From Fragilaria crotonensis (Eukaryota; Bacillariophyta; Fragilariophyceae; Fragilariales; Fragilariaceae), in assembly GCA_022925895.1 (NCBI GenBank), contig JAKSYS010000200.1:1-64000 (forward strand): DNA of 64,000 bases, given 5' to 3'. The notes under the pieces were generated by a model. It ran no database searches and was not told the DNA's origin. It saw only the letters and a list, made by a program, of their open reading frames with translations. The position numbers and the translations under genes were made by a program. Below, piece after piece: positions 55,640 through 64,000 of the stretch (position 1 is the stretch's first letter; each line of letters opens with the position of its first letter).

Positions 55640-56757
55640 GTGGTTGGTAATTGGCGTGGACGTCCTGCGGAGATGGTGTTGTTGCCCCCTTTCATTTTGA
55701 AGGCGGTCGCATCATCCTTGTGGCCGGGAGCTTTGCGGTCGCAGGCACCTCAAACTCGGCCTTGAACAAGTCGAGCGTCCACTCGTCAATTGACCGGAGG
55801 CGAAATTTCTCCGTAGTGGTGGCCAGAAGGCCGGTTTTTTTCGAGCATTGCACGGGTGAGTGTGATGACGGTGACATTGGGAATAGGTACCTGCCCCAAC
55901 GTTGCAACGCGTTGGGTGTTGGCGATCTTGGCCCACAAGTCCTCGATGGGTTTGTCGAGGTTCCACGTTCCACGGCTCAGAGAGGGCAGCGCGATTGCGT
56001 TCTAATTCTTTTGGAGTCATGGTGCCTACTCAGTGCGTAGGTGCTCCAACATGGCGCGTGGGGTAACATCCCCTGTAGTTTTAATCGTTACAATGTCGCA
56101 ACGAGGTAGGCTCGACAACGAATTAGCTTGCTGTGAGCAATTTAACTAATTGTGAGCTTAAACTATTTCTAAAAATGAATCTCATCTGCTCCTTGTGAAC
56201 CTTGTGAATGAAAGTGCACATGATGTAGATTTGCACTTGGAAATATATGATGGAGATATCTTCTGATATCCTGAATGTGTAGAATGTAGGTGATAATGTA
56301 GATGACAAGTAACACATGGTACTGCAGTTGATGAGTTTCGAGATACTGTCGCAGACGTACCGTGTACTGTCATGTTCGTAAAATCCTGAGTTTTGTGATG
56401 TTCTGAGTTTCCGTAGGCTCTGCCTGCGCTTAGTATCTCCGGCAGATGTCGTGTTCTTCCTTACTTAGGCGCGTCATCGAAATTACTTAGGGTGACGCAG
56501 GGTTCGCATCGAGTTTTGAGTCCCGAATGGACGACGTCATATGTCTTACGTCGACATCCGGACATTCTCTGACGTGGTGGTGACGAAGTTGGAGTAGCGG
56601 TAAACAGTAATCCGTACAACGGTACGCCGGTACGCGATTTCGACGGTACTTAACACTGCGCAGTACGGCATGATACCAGTATACGTTTCATCCCCGAAGC
56701 CGAAATCAGGATCTTCCAAGGCGCTGAGAAACGACGCGTTAACGGCAGAAATGATTT
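55640..56757 (-). pseudogene. Element B gag region, with a solo LTR inside
   Basis: Segments matching A gag lie at about 55690-56068 (ERNRAALSEPWN, KTGLLATTTEKFRLR) and 56696-56757 (ISAVNASFLSALEDPDFGFG). The solo LTR 56074-56690 separates them, and element C cuts the region at 56757. The gag N-terminus is not in the window. Confidence 0.78.
56074..56690. repeat. Solo LTR (617 bp) in element B gag
   Basis: The unit starts TGTAGTTTTAATCG and ends ATACGTTTCA (TG...CA) and is flanked by perfect 5-bp copies TCCCC at 56069-56073 and 56691-56695. It splits the B gag text exactly at the duplicated bases. No coding sequence is recognised. A single TG..CA unit with a 5-bp duplication is what LTR-LTR recombination leaves behind. 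No parent element is seen in the window, so orientation is open. It contains an ACGTCAT (CRE-like) stretch near 56533. Confidence 0.72.
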
Positions 56758-57012
56758 TGAATGAATTCTGCCATGAGTGCGGGATATTCGGACACCGGGA
56801 CAGACCGAAGTATCTTGGGCTGACGCGAGACGCGTGCCACGTACGCATGCGCGGATGGGACACTTCATCCGCGGCATGAGGGAACAAGTCTAGATTAAGC
56901 TCACTCTTTTTGTAAATAGTCAAGTTGCATGCTGCTACTAGTTGATTACTACATGTCTTAGAGTCGTCCCTGGCAATGGCGGATGCGCCGCTCTTGCGAG
57001 GGAATCAACTGA
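56758..57012 (+). repeat. Element C 5' LTR (255 bp)
   Basis: It starts TGAATGAATTCTGCC and ends AATCAACTGA, one base before the primer site. The end is CTGA where its lineage mates have CA, shared with D. Confidence 0.85.
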
Positions 57013-57013
57013 G

Positions 57014-57025
57014 TTTATCAGACCC
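57014..57025 (+). promoter_or_regulatory. Element C primer-binding site
   Basis: TTTATCAGACCC, identical to the site in G, K and L, one base after the LTR. Confidence 0.6.
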
Positions 57026-58129
57026 AACAGGCATGTAGCTATGTTGTAGACATTAAATGCTTTCGTCAATGGTTGATGAGGAGGCCTGATCAGCCTCAAC
57101 AGCAGAAGGAGCGCGGATTCTGCGATAATAGTCCTGTGGTCGTGGTGGTCGAATGACCCAGGCCTGCAGCCGTGGCTCGAAGACGGTAACGCTACCGTCG
57201 GCGTGTCGGTGAACGTCTCCCGAACGCAAAGACCTAACTCCGATGGGGGGGTTCAATGTGAAGCGCCATTTGGCGCCATCATAAGAGAGGGGAAAGACCG
57301 ACCATAAGAGGCGTTGTTTCGCTTTCGCCGTAAAAGGTGGTGTAGCGCACGTCATGATACTAGTATAGTGGTGTTTATGTGAACACGACACTATTTGGTA
57401 CCAATCCATGCCAGGATTGGATCTTGATTGTCTGTCCAGTACAATTTCTACGAGATTGACTTATACTGGACATTTTCCAAACAGTGTTTGTTGTTTAAAA
57501 GTCGTGGTAACGAATGGATGCTACAAGTATCCTTCAACCGAGAATTTTGATCGGAATGAGTCACGATTGACATATGGACGCGTAACGCTCACGCGTGTGA
57601 ATGCTATTTCGCGTAGGGGCATGGTCCGCTGACATACGTGTGATGGCCACGCATATGAACACGAGAACCGCACGAGCACGACATTGACTGTTGTGAGTAC
57701 TCGTTCGGGTTGGTTACTTATTGTTTTGGGGTCATAGATGTCCGAGACACGACTGTTACTTCAAGTTGTGCACGCATGCCTCCACAGACACGACTGTTTT
57801 TGCGTATGCGCGTGGCCGTTTGTGCGTTTGGTCTGCGAGGCTCCTAAGTACTTTCATCCGCGTGACCAATGCGTGACGCGTATGACAGCCATTTGTCACG
57901 AATGCGTCATCCGCGGCAACGGAGTACTTAGGGAGTTCTTGTGAATCTACCCGTGTGACTCACAGCAAACAGGATTGGACGTGTACGTGCAAAGTACTCC
58001 TACGTAGGGAATGTACCAGGAACACGTACACCTTCTGAGCTGCACCCGAGGGCCTGGAGCTCACAATTTTGCCAAATTTGCAAACCACGCGGTTAATCCG
58101 GTAACTACCCTCCTGTCTCACTTGTCACC
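57026..58129 (+). other. Element C leader (1.1 kb)
   Basis: No sense gene is recognised. The antisense frame at 57053-57409 lies in its first third; 57410-58129 shows nothing I can name. Confidence 0.6.
57053..57409 (-). CDS. Antisense reading frame in the leader of element C (118 codons)
   Basis: I do not recognise this product. The 118-residue frame opens with an ATG at 57409, and an in-frame ATG at residue 19 is an alternative start. It has an aromatic/basic middle (LLWSVFPLSYDGAKWRF), then DGSVTVFEPRLQAWVIRPP at residues 71-89, and an acidic Ser-rich end. It stops 28 bases from the primer site. Element G has an antisense frame of the same length at the same place with GSV..P..Q...V.PP in common, and L keeps DGAIHVIEP. 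No signal peptide, membrane segment or catalytic motif is seen. It could encode a regulator of the element, or be a chance frame. Confidence 0.45.
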   Translation of the reverse strand: MDWYQIVSCSHKHHYTSIMTCATPPFTAKAKQRLLWSVFPLSYDGAKWRFTLNPPIGVRSLRSGDVHRHADGSVTVFEPRLQAWVIRPPRPQDYYRRIRAPSAVEADQASSSTIDESI

Positions 58130-59555
58130 ATGGCTGATGCCAGATCCTTCACTGCTTGCCTTACCCGCTTGGGTTTTGATGTACCTACGCGGGAATTGAT
58201 TGCAAACCAAGGTATTCGTACCATCAATGATCTAACTGCCTTACCTTTTCCAGAGATTGACACTATGATTCAGCACCTCTCCAGGTGGAAGCCAAAGGCG
58301 GCTGATGTCGATGACGACGATGATCCTGTCGCGTCCCCAACGTTCCCTTACCTTGCGGTTAGGAAGTTTAAGGCCCTACGTTCGTGGGCAGATTACTCCC
58401 TTCTTCGCGGCGATGCCCCAAACCCCTTTTCGATGAACGCACCTCGTCGCGCTTTCTCAATCGATTGACTGAGTTGGAGGAGATTGCTCGAGCAAAGAAG
58501 GATGGGGACGATGCGAAGGAACCGCCAAAGTTAATGTTAATGACTGCATGGCCTACTTGGATTGAACTGTTTATGACTTACCTTGCTCAGCAGAGGAGTG
58601 TCGTGGCGGGGACCCCGCTTGTTTATGTCATCCGGGACAATGATGAGGCGGCGCCAGATGATCTTGCGCGCAATAATTGGGATTCAGTCGATGATGACTT
58701 GATCGCCACTTCCGTCCTCGAGGGTGAAACCTTTTCTCGTGACAACAAGCGTGTGTTTGACATCCTTAAGCCCTTTGTGATGGAGGGACAGGGATGGCCA
58801 TTCCTTCAGACATTTAACAAGAAGCGCGATGGTCGTGCAGCTTTCAAGGCTTTGAAGTCGCAGGCAGAGGGCAAGTCTGCTATTGCCACTAGGAAAGCTA
58901 AGGCATATAACATGCTCGCAACAGCTACCTACACTGGCAAGGGCAAGTTCTCATTTGATCAGTATGTTGCACGTCTTCAACAGGCTCACAATGAATTGTT
59001 GTTTTTGAAGAGCCAGTTGCTGAAACCAAGAAGGTTACAGATTTTCTGGCTGGGATACGTGACCCAAAGTTGGAGACCGCCATTCAAGGTTGCATGGGCG
59101 ATGAACTAAAGTTGACCAACTTTGAAGTGTGCCAGCAGTATTTCAAGACGATTGTGGAAAATACCAAGACCAGGACCAAGTCACCTTCTGATGTTCGTGA
59201 GATCTCTAAGGTTGGAGTCGAAAAGGACAAGAAGAAGGCTAAGCACAAGAAAGACAAGTCAAAGTCCAATGAGGATGACAAGACACCAAGTGGCATTGCA
59301 ATTCATTCTGGCCAATACTCGGCCAAAGATTACAACAAATTGAAGCCTTTTGAGAAGGCGAAAGTCAAGCAGCTCCGTGAGGAAGCAAAGAAGAAGGAGA
59401 AGAAGGACAAGTCTGACGCTCGCAGCGTTGCCGTTGTCGCGACTCAGGAGGAGGCACCCCCTGATGACAATGAAGGCACCAAGACACCTGTGGTTTCCAA
59501 TGCTGGAAAACAGTTTGGTCGCGCTGCTCATGGTGAGCAGCAGAAGCAGGCTTGA
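58130..59555 (+). pseudogene. Element C gag region
   Basis: The ATG at 58130 (MADARSFTACLTRLGFDVPT) matches the lineage start. Blocks: PYLAVRKFKALRSWADY, GTPLVYVIRDNDEAAPDD, GQGWPFLQTFNKKRDGRAAF, FEVCQQYFKT, a Lys-rich tail (KKKAKHKKDKSKSNEDD) and GKQFGRAAHGEQQKQA at the end. It is broken. Confidence 0.85.
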
Positions 59556-59639
59556 TGCCTCGCGCCGGCTCTCGTTAAGACAGACGACCTAATGTTAGTC
59601 TCCACTTATGTTCGAGAGGCCGGGCCCCCTTCTAATCTT

Positions 59640-62600
59640 TGCTCTCGGTTTGTGAAACATGTCTTTCGCGTATCCGCATCGACACCCTCCGGGGCGATGA
59701 AGATACACGCACCGAACTCGATTCTCATGCGGATACTTGTGTCGCAGGTCGCAACACTCTGCTTGTCTCTGACGAAGGTCGTCAGGTCACCGTTCATCCT
59801 TACAGCGGTGAATATAAGCCCATACCGGATGTCTCCATCGCCACTGTTGCGACTTTGTGGATTCACCCTACTGACGGGCAACCGTACATCCTCATTATCA
59901 ACGAGGCTCTGTATTTCGGGGACCGAGTGGATGTCACTCTGCTCAACCCCAACCAACTACGTGCGAATGGAGTCACGGTTGAGGATGTACCCGCCAGTTT
60001 GATTCCAAGTCTTCGCATTCAATTTATCACCCAACCGCAAAGTTGCGAATTCCTTTATCCCTTGACGGCATCTCTTCCGGTTTCGTGAGTCGTAAACCCA
60101 CTTGGGAAGAATACGAACAATACCCCACGTTGAATTGACATCCCCGATGCGCTGGGATCCCTCTTCTGACCAGTTTGCCAAAAAGGAGGAGACATATGTT
60201 TCCAGCGTGAGTGTTGCCGAAACGTTATTGGCAACTGATCATGTGAGGAATGCTTCGAGGTTGGTTTCGGCGGTGAAATCTTTAAGCTCGATGAACGCTC
60301 CCATCGGTCTGGAGGATGACTCTCTTGGGAACCGGTTGGTGGCTGCAATTAACGTCGCAGTAGATGACATTGTCGGTGACGGCTTATCCGGGAGAACGGA
60401 CAATGATGTCTACCCAATGGATGGAGAAAGCCGGAAATTGTTTTCCCTTTCAACTAGTGAGAAACGATCTGCCTTAACACCTGAGATTCTTTCCAGAAGA
60501 TGGGGAGTTGGCCTTGACACTGCCAAGAGAACGTTGCAAGTGACAACACAATCTGGGATAAGAAATGTCTTGGCACCGGGTGAAAGGAAGGTACGTCAGA
60601 AGCTTGATCATCTCGCTTTCCCAAACCTAAGCGGACGCTGGTACTGGATACGATGTTTTCGAAGACACAATCAGTCAGGGGACACTTGGCTGCACAGGTG
60701 TTCACCAATGGTCGTGGGAGTGACCACTTCTACCCCATGAAAAGCAAAGGCTTGGCTGGTCAAAATGCTTTGATGCCATTCATTCAAGAGGTTGGGATAC
60801 CCCAGACTATTGTGACAGACAATGCACCTGAAGAGGTCCACGGTGAGTTTGGAAAGATTTGTAGACGGTTCCGCGTCAAGCAGAACAAACTGTCCCATAC
60901 AGTCCGTGGTCCAACCTGGCTGAGTCAACGATTCGAGAATTGAAGGTCGGGATCCGGAGGACCTTGCGGCGCTCAAGGCACCGAAGCGACTTTGGTGTTA
61001 CTGTGGAAAGTGGGTGGCAGCGATAAGAAGACTGACGGCCCTTGATATACCCCAACTCAAGGAAGGGTACCAGATGAAGACGTGCTGGGATGTACACCCG
61101 ACATTTCCCAGTACGCCCAGTTTGATTGGTATGAGCCGGTCATGTACTGGGACCCGGTTGGCAGCTTCCCGTTTGAGCAGAAGTTGTTTGGTCGATGGAT
61201 TGGTGTTGCCGAGGTTTCAACCGACCTTATGGCGTTTTATATCCTGACCAGATCTGGGAAGGTGATTGTGCGGAAATCTGTTTGGGGATTGAGTGAGGAT
61301 GATCTTGCCAACCCAGATATAAAGCTCCGACTATCTGAATTGGATGAAGGTATCCAGTCTAAGATTGGGGATGGACTCAAGACAGAGGACATCGACCCAG
61401 ACCTAATGGACTCCATGCCGGAGGTTCCTGATGATGTCTTCGAAGATGACGAGGACGACGTTCAGTCAGGGACAGGGGACCTTGATGGCACCGCCAAAGA
61501 TGTCGAAGACCATACCCCTGAGTCCTATGATGAATACTTAACTGCCCAGGTGCTACTTCCCCAAGGTGGAGAAGCTAAGAAAGCAACTGTGATTGGGAGG
61601 AAGCGCGACCATGATGGTCGTCCGATTGGGCAGCGCCATGCAAATCCGTTACTGGATTCACGTCTCTATGAGGTGGAGTTTCCAGACGGATCAACGGAAG
61701 CGATTACTGCAAACCTCATTGCCGAAAACATGTTATCCCAGGTCGATGACGAGGGACGAAGTTATGCAGTGATGAGTGAAATTGTCGATCACCGAACGAA
61801 CGGACATGCCTTGTCAAAGGATGACGGGTTTGTTGAAGACAAACGGGACGGAGACATCCACGAATCACTACGCGGGGATGGGAGTTGCAAGTCGAATGGC
61901 GGGATGGCTCAACGACCTGGGTACCATTGTCAGAATTGAAAGAGTCAAATCCGATTCAAGTTGCGGAGTACGCTGTCGCCAACAAGATCGCTGAAGAACC
62001 TGCGTTCGCTTGGTGGGTGCGCAACGTCTTGCGTAAAGGGATCGGATAATCAAGAAAGTCAAGGCCAGATACTGGGCGAAGACGCATAAGTTTGGCATTG
62101 AGCTCCCAAAGACTGTGGCAGAGGCCCTTAAGATCGATGAGCGAACAGGGACTGATTTTTGGAGGAAGGCAATCGAATTGGAGATGAAGAACGTCATGCC
62201 AGCATTCGAGTTCATTGATGATGATGCAGTGCCGAAATTCTACAAGAAAATTGATTGTCACATGATCTTTGATGTCAAGATGGACTTGACTAGAAAGGCG
62301 CGGTTGGTGGCCGGTGGGCACAAACGGATCCGCCGAAAGAGTCTACGTACTCGAGTGTGGTGTCACGTGACAGTATACGAATTGCTTTCACGCTGGCGGC
62401 ACTGAATGACTTGGATGTCCTTTCTGCCGATGTGCAGGGGGCATACCTTAATGCTCCAACAAAGGAGAAGGTTTACACGACCGCTGGGTTGGAGTTTGGT
62501 GCAGACAAAGTTGGTCGACCGGTCCTAATTGTTCGAGCTCTCTATGGGTTGAAGTCAAGTGGTGCTCGATGGCGAGACCACATGGCGGCCACGTTACGGG

Positions 62601-63768
62601 AAGGAGGCTTTGTAAGTTGCAGAGGTGATCCTGACGTATGGATGCGGCCCAAGGTGAAGACGAATGGGGACAAATACTGGGAGTATGTTCTTTGCTATGT
62701 GGATGATATTTTGTGCGTGTCGCACGAACCGCAAGTGGTCATGGACTACCTCGCCTCCAAGTATACCCTAAAGAAAGGAAGTGTGAAGGAACCTGACTCA
62801 TATTTAGGTGCCGAAGTCAAGAAGTGGACAATCGACGGTGCAGACAACCCAAGCAAGGTAAGATGGGCAATGTCTTCTGACCTTTATGTAAAGCGTGCTG
62901 TAACCGAGGTTGAACGTGAACTTGATGAGATTGGTGAACGGCTAAGCACAAAGGTGTCGACGCCTATGAGTCAGGGTTACCGACCTGAAATTGATACGAC
63001 CCCGGAACTGGACGCAAAGCGTGCGAACTACTTTCAGGGATTGATCGGAGTGCTGCGCTGGATCTGTGAACTTGGGCGCGTTGATATCCTCGTTGACGTT
63101 GCAATGTTGTCGCGTTTTCTTGCTGCACCAAGAAGGGGGCATCTCGACCAAGCTTTCCACATCTTCGCGTACTTGAAACGATACAACCGGTCAAGCATGG
63201 TATTCGATGACACGGAGCCAGTGTTTGATGAGAGTCGCTTTCAGAAGTGTGATTGGACTGAATACTACCCGGGCGCGTGCGAGTAGAGCCGCCAGGTGCA
63301 CCCGAATTACAGGGGCAATCGGTATCGATGAGTTGTTTTGTTGATGCGGACCATGCTGGTTGTCGTGTCACACGGCGCTCTCATACTGGAGTTTTGATTT
63401 TTATTAATTGAGCACCTATCCTTTGGTATTCGAAACGGCAAAACACTGTCGAAGCATCGACCTTTGGATCTGAGTTCATTGCTGCAAAGGTTGCAGTGGA
63501 AATGATTGAAGGACTACGTTACAAGCTGCGGATGATGGGTGTCCAAGTGGATGGGCCAACAAACGTATTTTGTGATAATGAATCCGTCGTCAAGAATTCG
63601 ACGAAGCCTGAGTCAACTCTGAAGAAGAAACACAATGCGATTGCTTACCACCGAGTGCGCGAAGCGCAAGCGGCTAAGGAGGACGGAGAAACCAACTTGG
63701 CGGATGTCCTAACCAAGTGTCTTCCTGGGCCACGGCTAAGAGAGTTGTGCTCGCGTATACTTTGGTGA
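59640..63768 (+). pseudogene. Element C pol region (PR, IN, chromodomain-like, RT, RNase H)
   Basis: Protease core ELDSHADTCVAGRN at about 59713-59755. Integrase about 60480-61010 (RRWGVGLDTAKRTLQ, VTDNAPEEVHGEF). A linker with EDHTPESYDEYLTAQVLLP follows. The chromodomain-like module lies at about 61760-61990 (VMSEIVDHRTNGHAL, then SNPIQVAEYAV-like text). Reverse transcriptase about 62230-63000 (KIDCHMIFDVKMDLTRKARL, ALYGLKSSGARWRDH, YVDDILCVS). RNase H about 63330-63765 (FVDADHAGCRVTRRSHTG, VFCDNESVVKNS, LTKCLPGPRLREL). It is broken. Confidence 0.88.
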
Positions 63769-63956
63769 CTGGTCCAAAAAGGACGCGGTTACGAGTGGAG
63801 TACATAATGATTATGGAACCACTAACCCCCCAAAACGGATGGGTGGACGTACACGTGATGACACGTGGAACCACCACGAACTAGCCGAAGTCGGCCGGCC
63901 ACTGCATTGACGAATTCGGTCGAACTAGTCGTCTCTGACGGTTAGCTCGAGGGGAC
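63769..63956 (+). other. Element C 3' untranslated region
   Basis: No gene. TGGAACCACTA at 63814 and GTGGAACCAC at 63865-63874 repeat the pair seen in D. It ends in CTCGAGGGGAC before the LTR. Confidence 0.6.
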
Positions 63957-64000
63957 TGAATGAATTCTGCCATGAGTGCGGGATATTCGGACACCGGGAC
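63957..64000 (+). repeat. Element C 3' LTR (start only)
   Basis: Identical to 56758-56801; the rest is outside the window. Confidence 0.88.

Larger units (their letters stand above)
51332..56757 (-). mobile_element. Element B: Ty1/copia element related to A, interrupted by C
   Basis: From the left: 3' LTR 51332-51471, RNase H, RT, IN, PR and gag on the minus strand. Its 5' end is cut off by element C and should lie beyond 64000. A solo LTR sits in the gag region. The proteins follow element A throughout, including the TESRSTQ end that runs into the LTR. It is broken, with about four interruptions besides the two insertions. Confidence 0.9.
56758..64000 (+). mobile_element. Element C: Ty1/copia element inserted in B gag, running off the window
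   Basis: 5' LTR 56758-57012, primer site, a long leader, gag, pol, and the first 44 bases of the 3' LTR at 63957-64000, identical to the 5' LTR over that length. Since C splits B gag, B should resume beyond the window. D (5501-6291) is a related copy. It is broken, with about five interruptions. Confidence 0.92.

Overview
The window is a pile of Ty1/copia LTR retrotransposons. I see no convincing host gene, rRNA, tRNA or CRISPR array. The elements resemble the copia-type (CoDi-like) elements known from diatoms and other stramenopiles: proteases with DSHADTC cores, a KHHPA..HH RNase H tail, a CWTHG..HTS gag zinc motif and a WYWC gag knuckle. A diatom or related alga is the best guess; the class of organism rests only on these element families. 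All elements are treated here as fossils.

Layout, left to right. Element A (+, 1-5500) sits in the RNase H end of element D (5501-6291). An unassigned strip follows (6292-6528). Element E (-, 6529-12193 and 26060-26366) is split by element G (+, 12194-26059), and G is split in its leader by element M (-, 13289-20002). Element H (- strand, three blocks between 26367 and about 51331) is the oldest visible layer. E abuts its RNase H region, J (+, 27887-34456) lies in its pol, and K (-, 37182-50572) lies in its gag. K in turn carries L (+, 42882-49419) in its own gag. Element B (-, 51332-56757) has a 617-bp solo LTR in its gag region and is interrupted by element C (+, 56758 to beyond the window end). 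The deepest stack is H > E > G > M.

Three lineages are present. (1) G, M, K, L, H, C and D have short LTRs (154-292 bp where complete) and a DSHADTC-type protease. They carry a chromodomain-like module between integrase and reverse transcriptase and, where visible, a primer site matching a tRNA anticodon arm. (2) E and J have a DNRCSGC protease core, a WYWC gag knuckle and a primer site resembling the initiator-Met tRNA D-arm. (3) A and B have 140-bp LTRs and a DSGST protease. In A the 12 bases just after the 5' LTR are perfectly complementary to a piece of the LTR itself, as in self-priming elements.

The main observations for follow-up are the self-priming architecture in A, a 118-codon antisense reading frame at the same place in the leaders of C and G with a shared motif (a trace also in L), the anticodon-arm primer sites, the chromodomain-like module, and target duplications of exactly 4 bp at four independent insertions of lineage 1.
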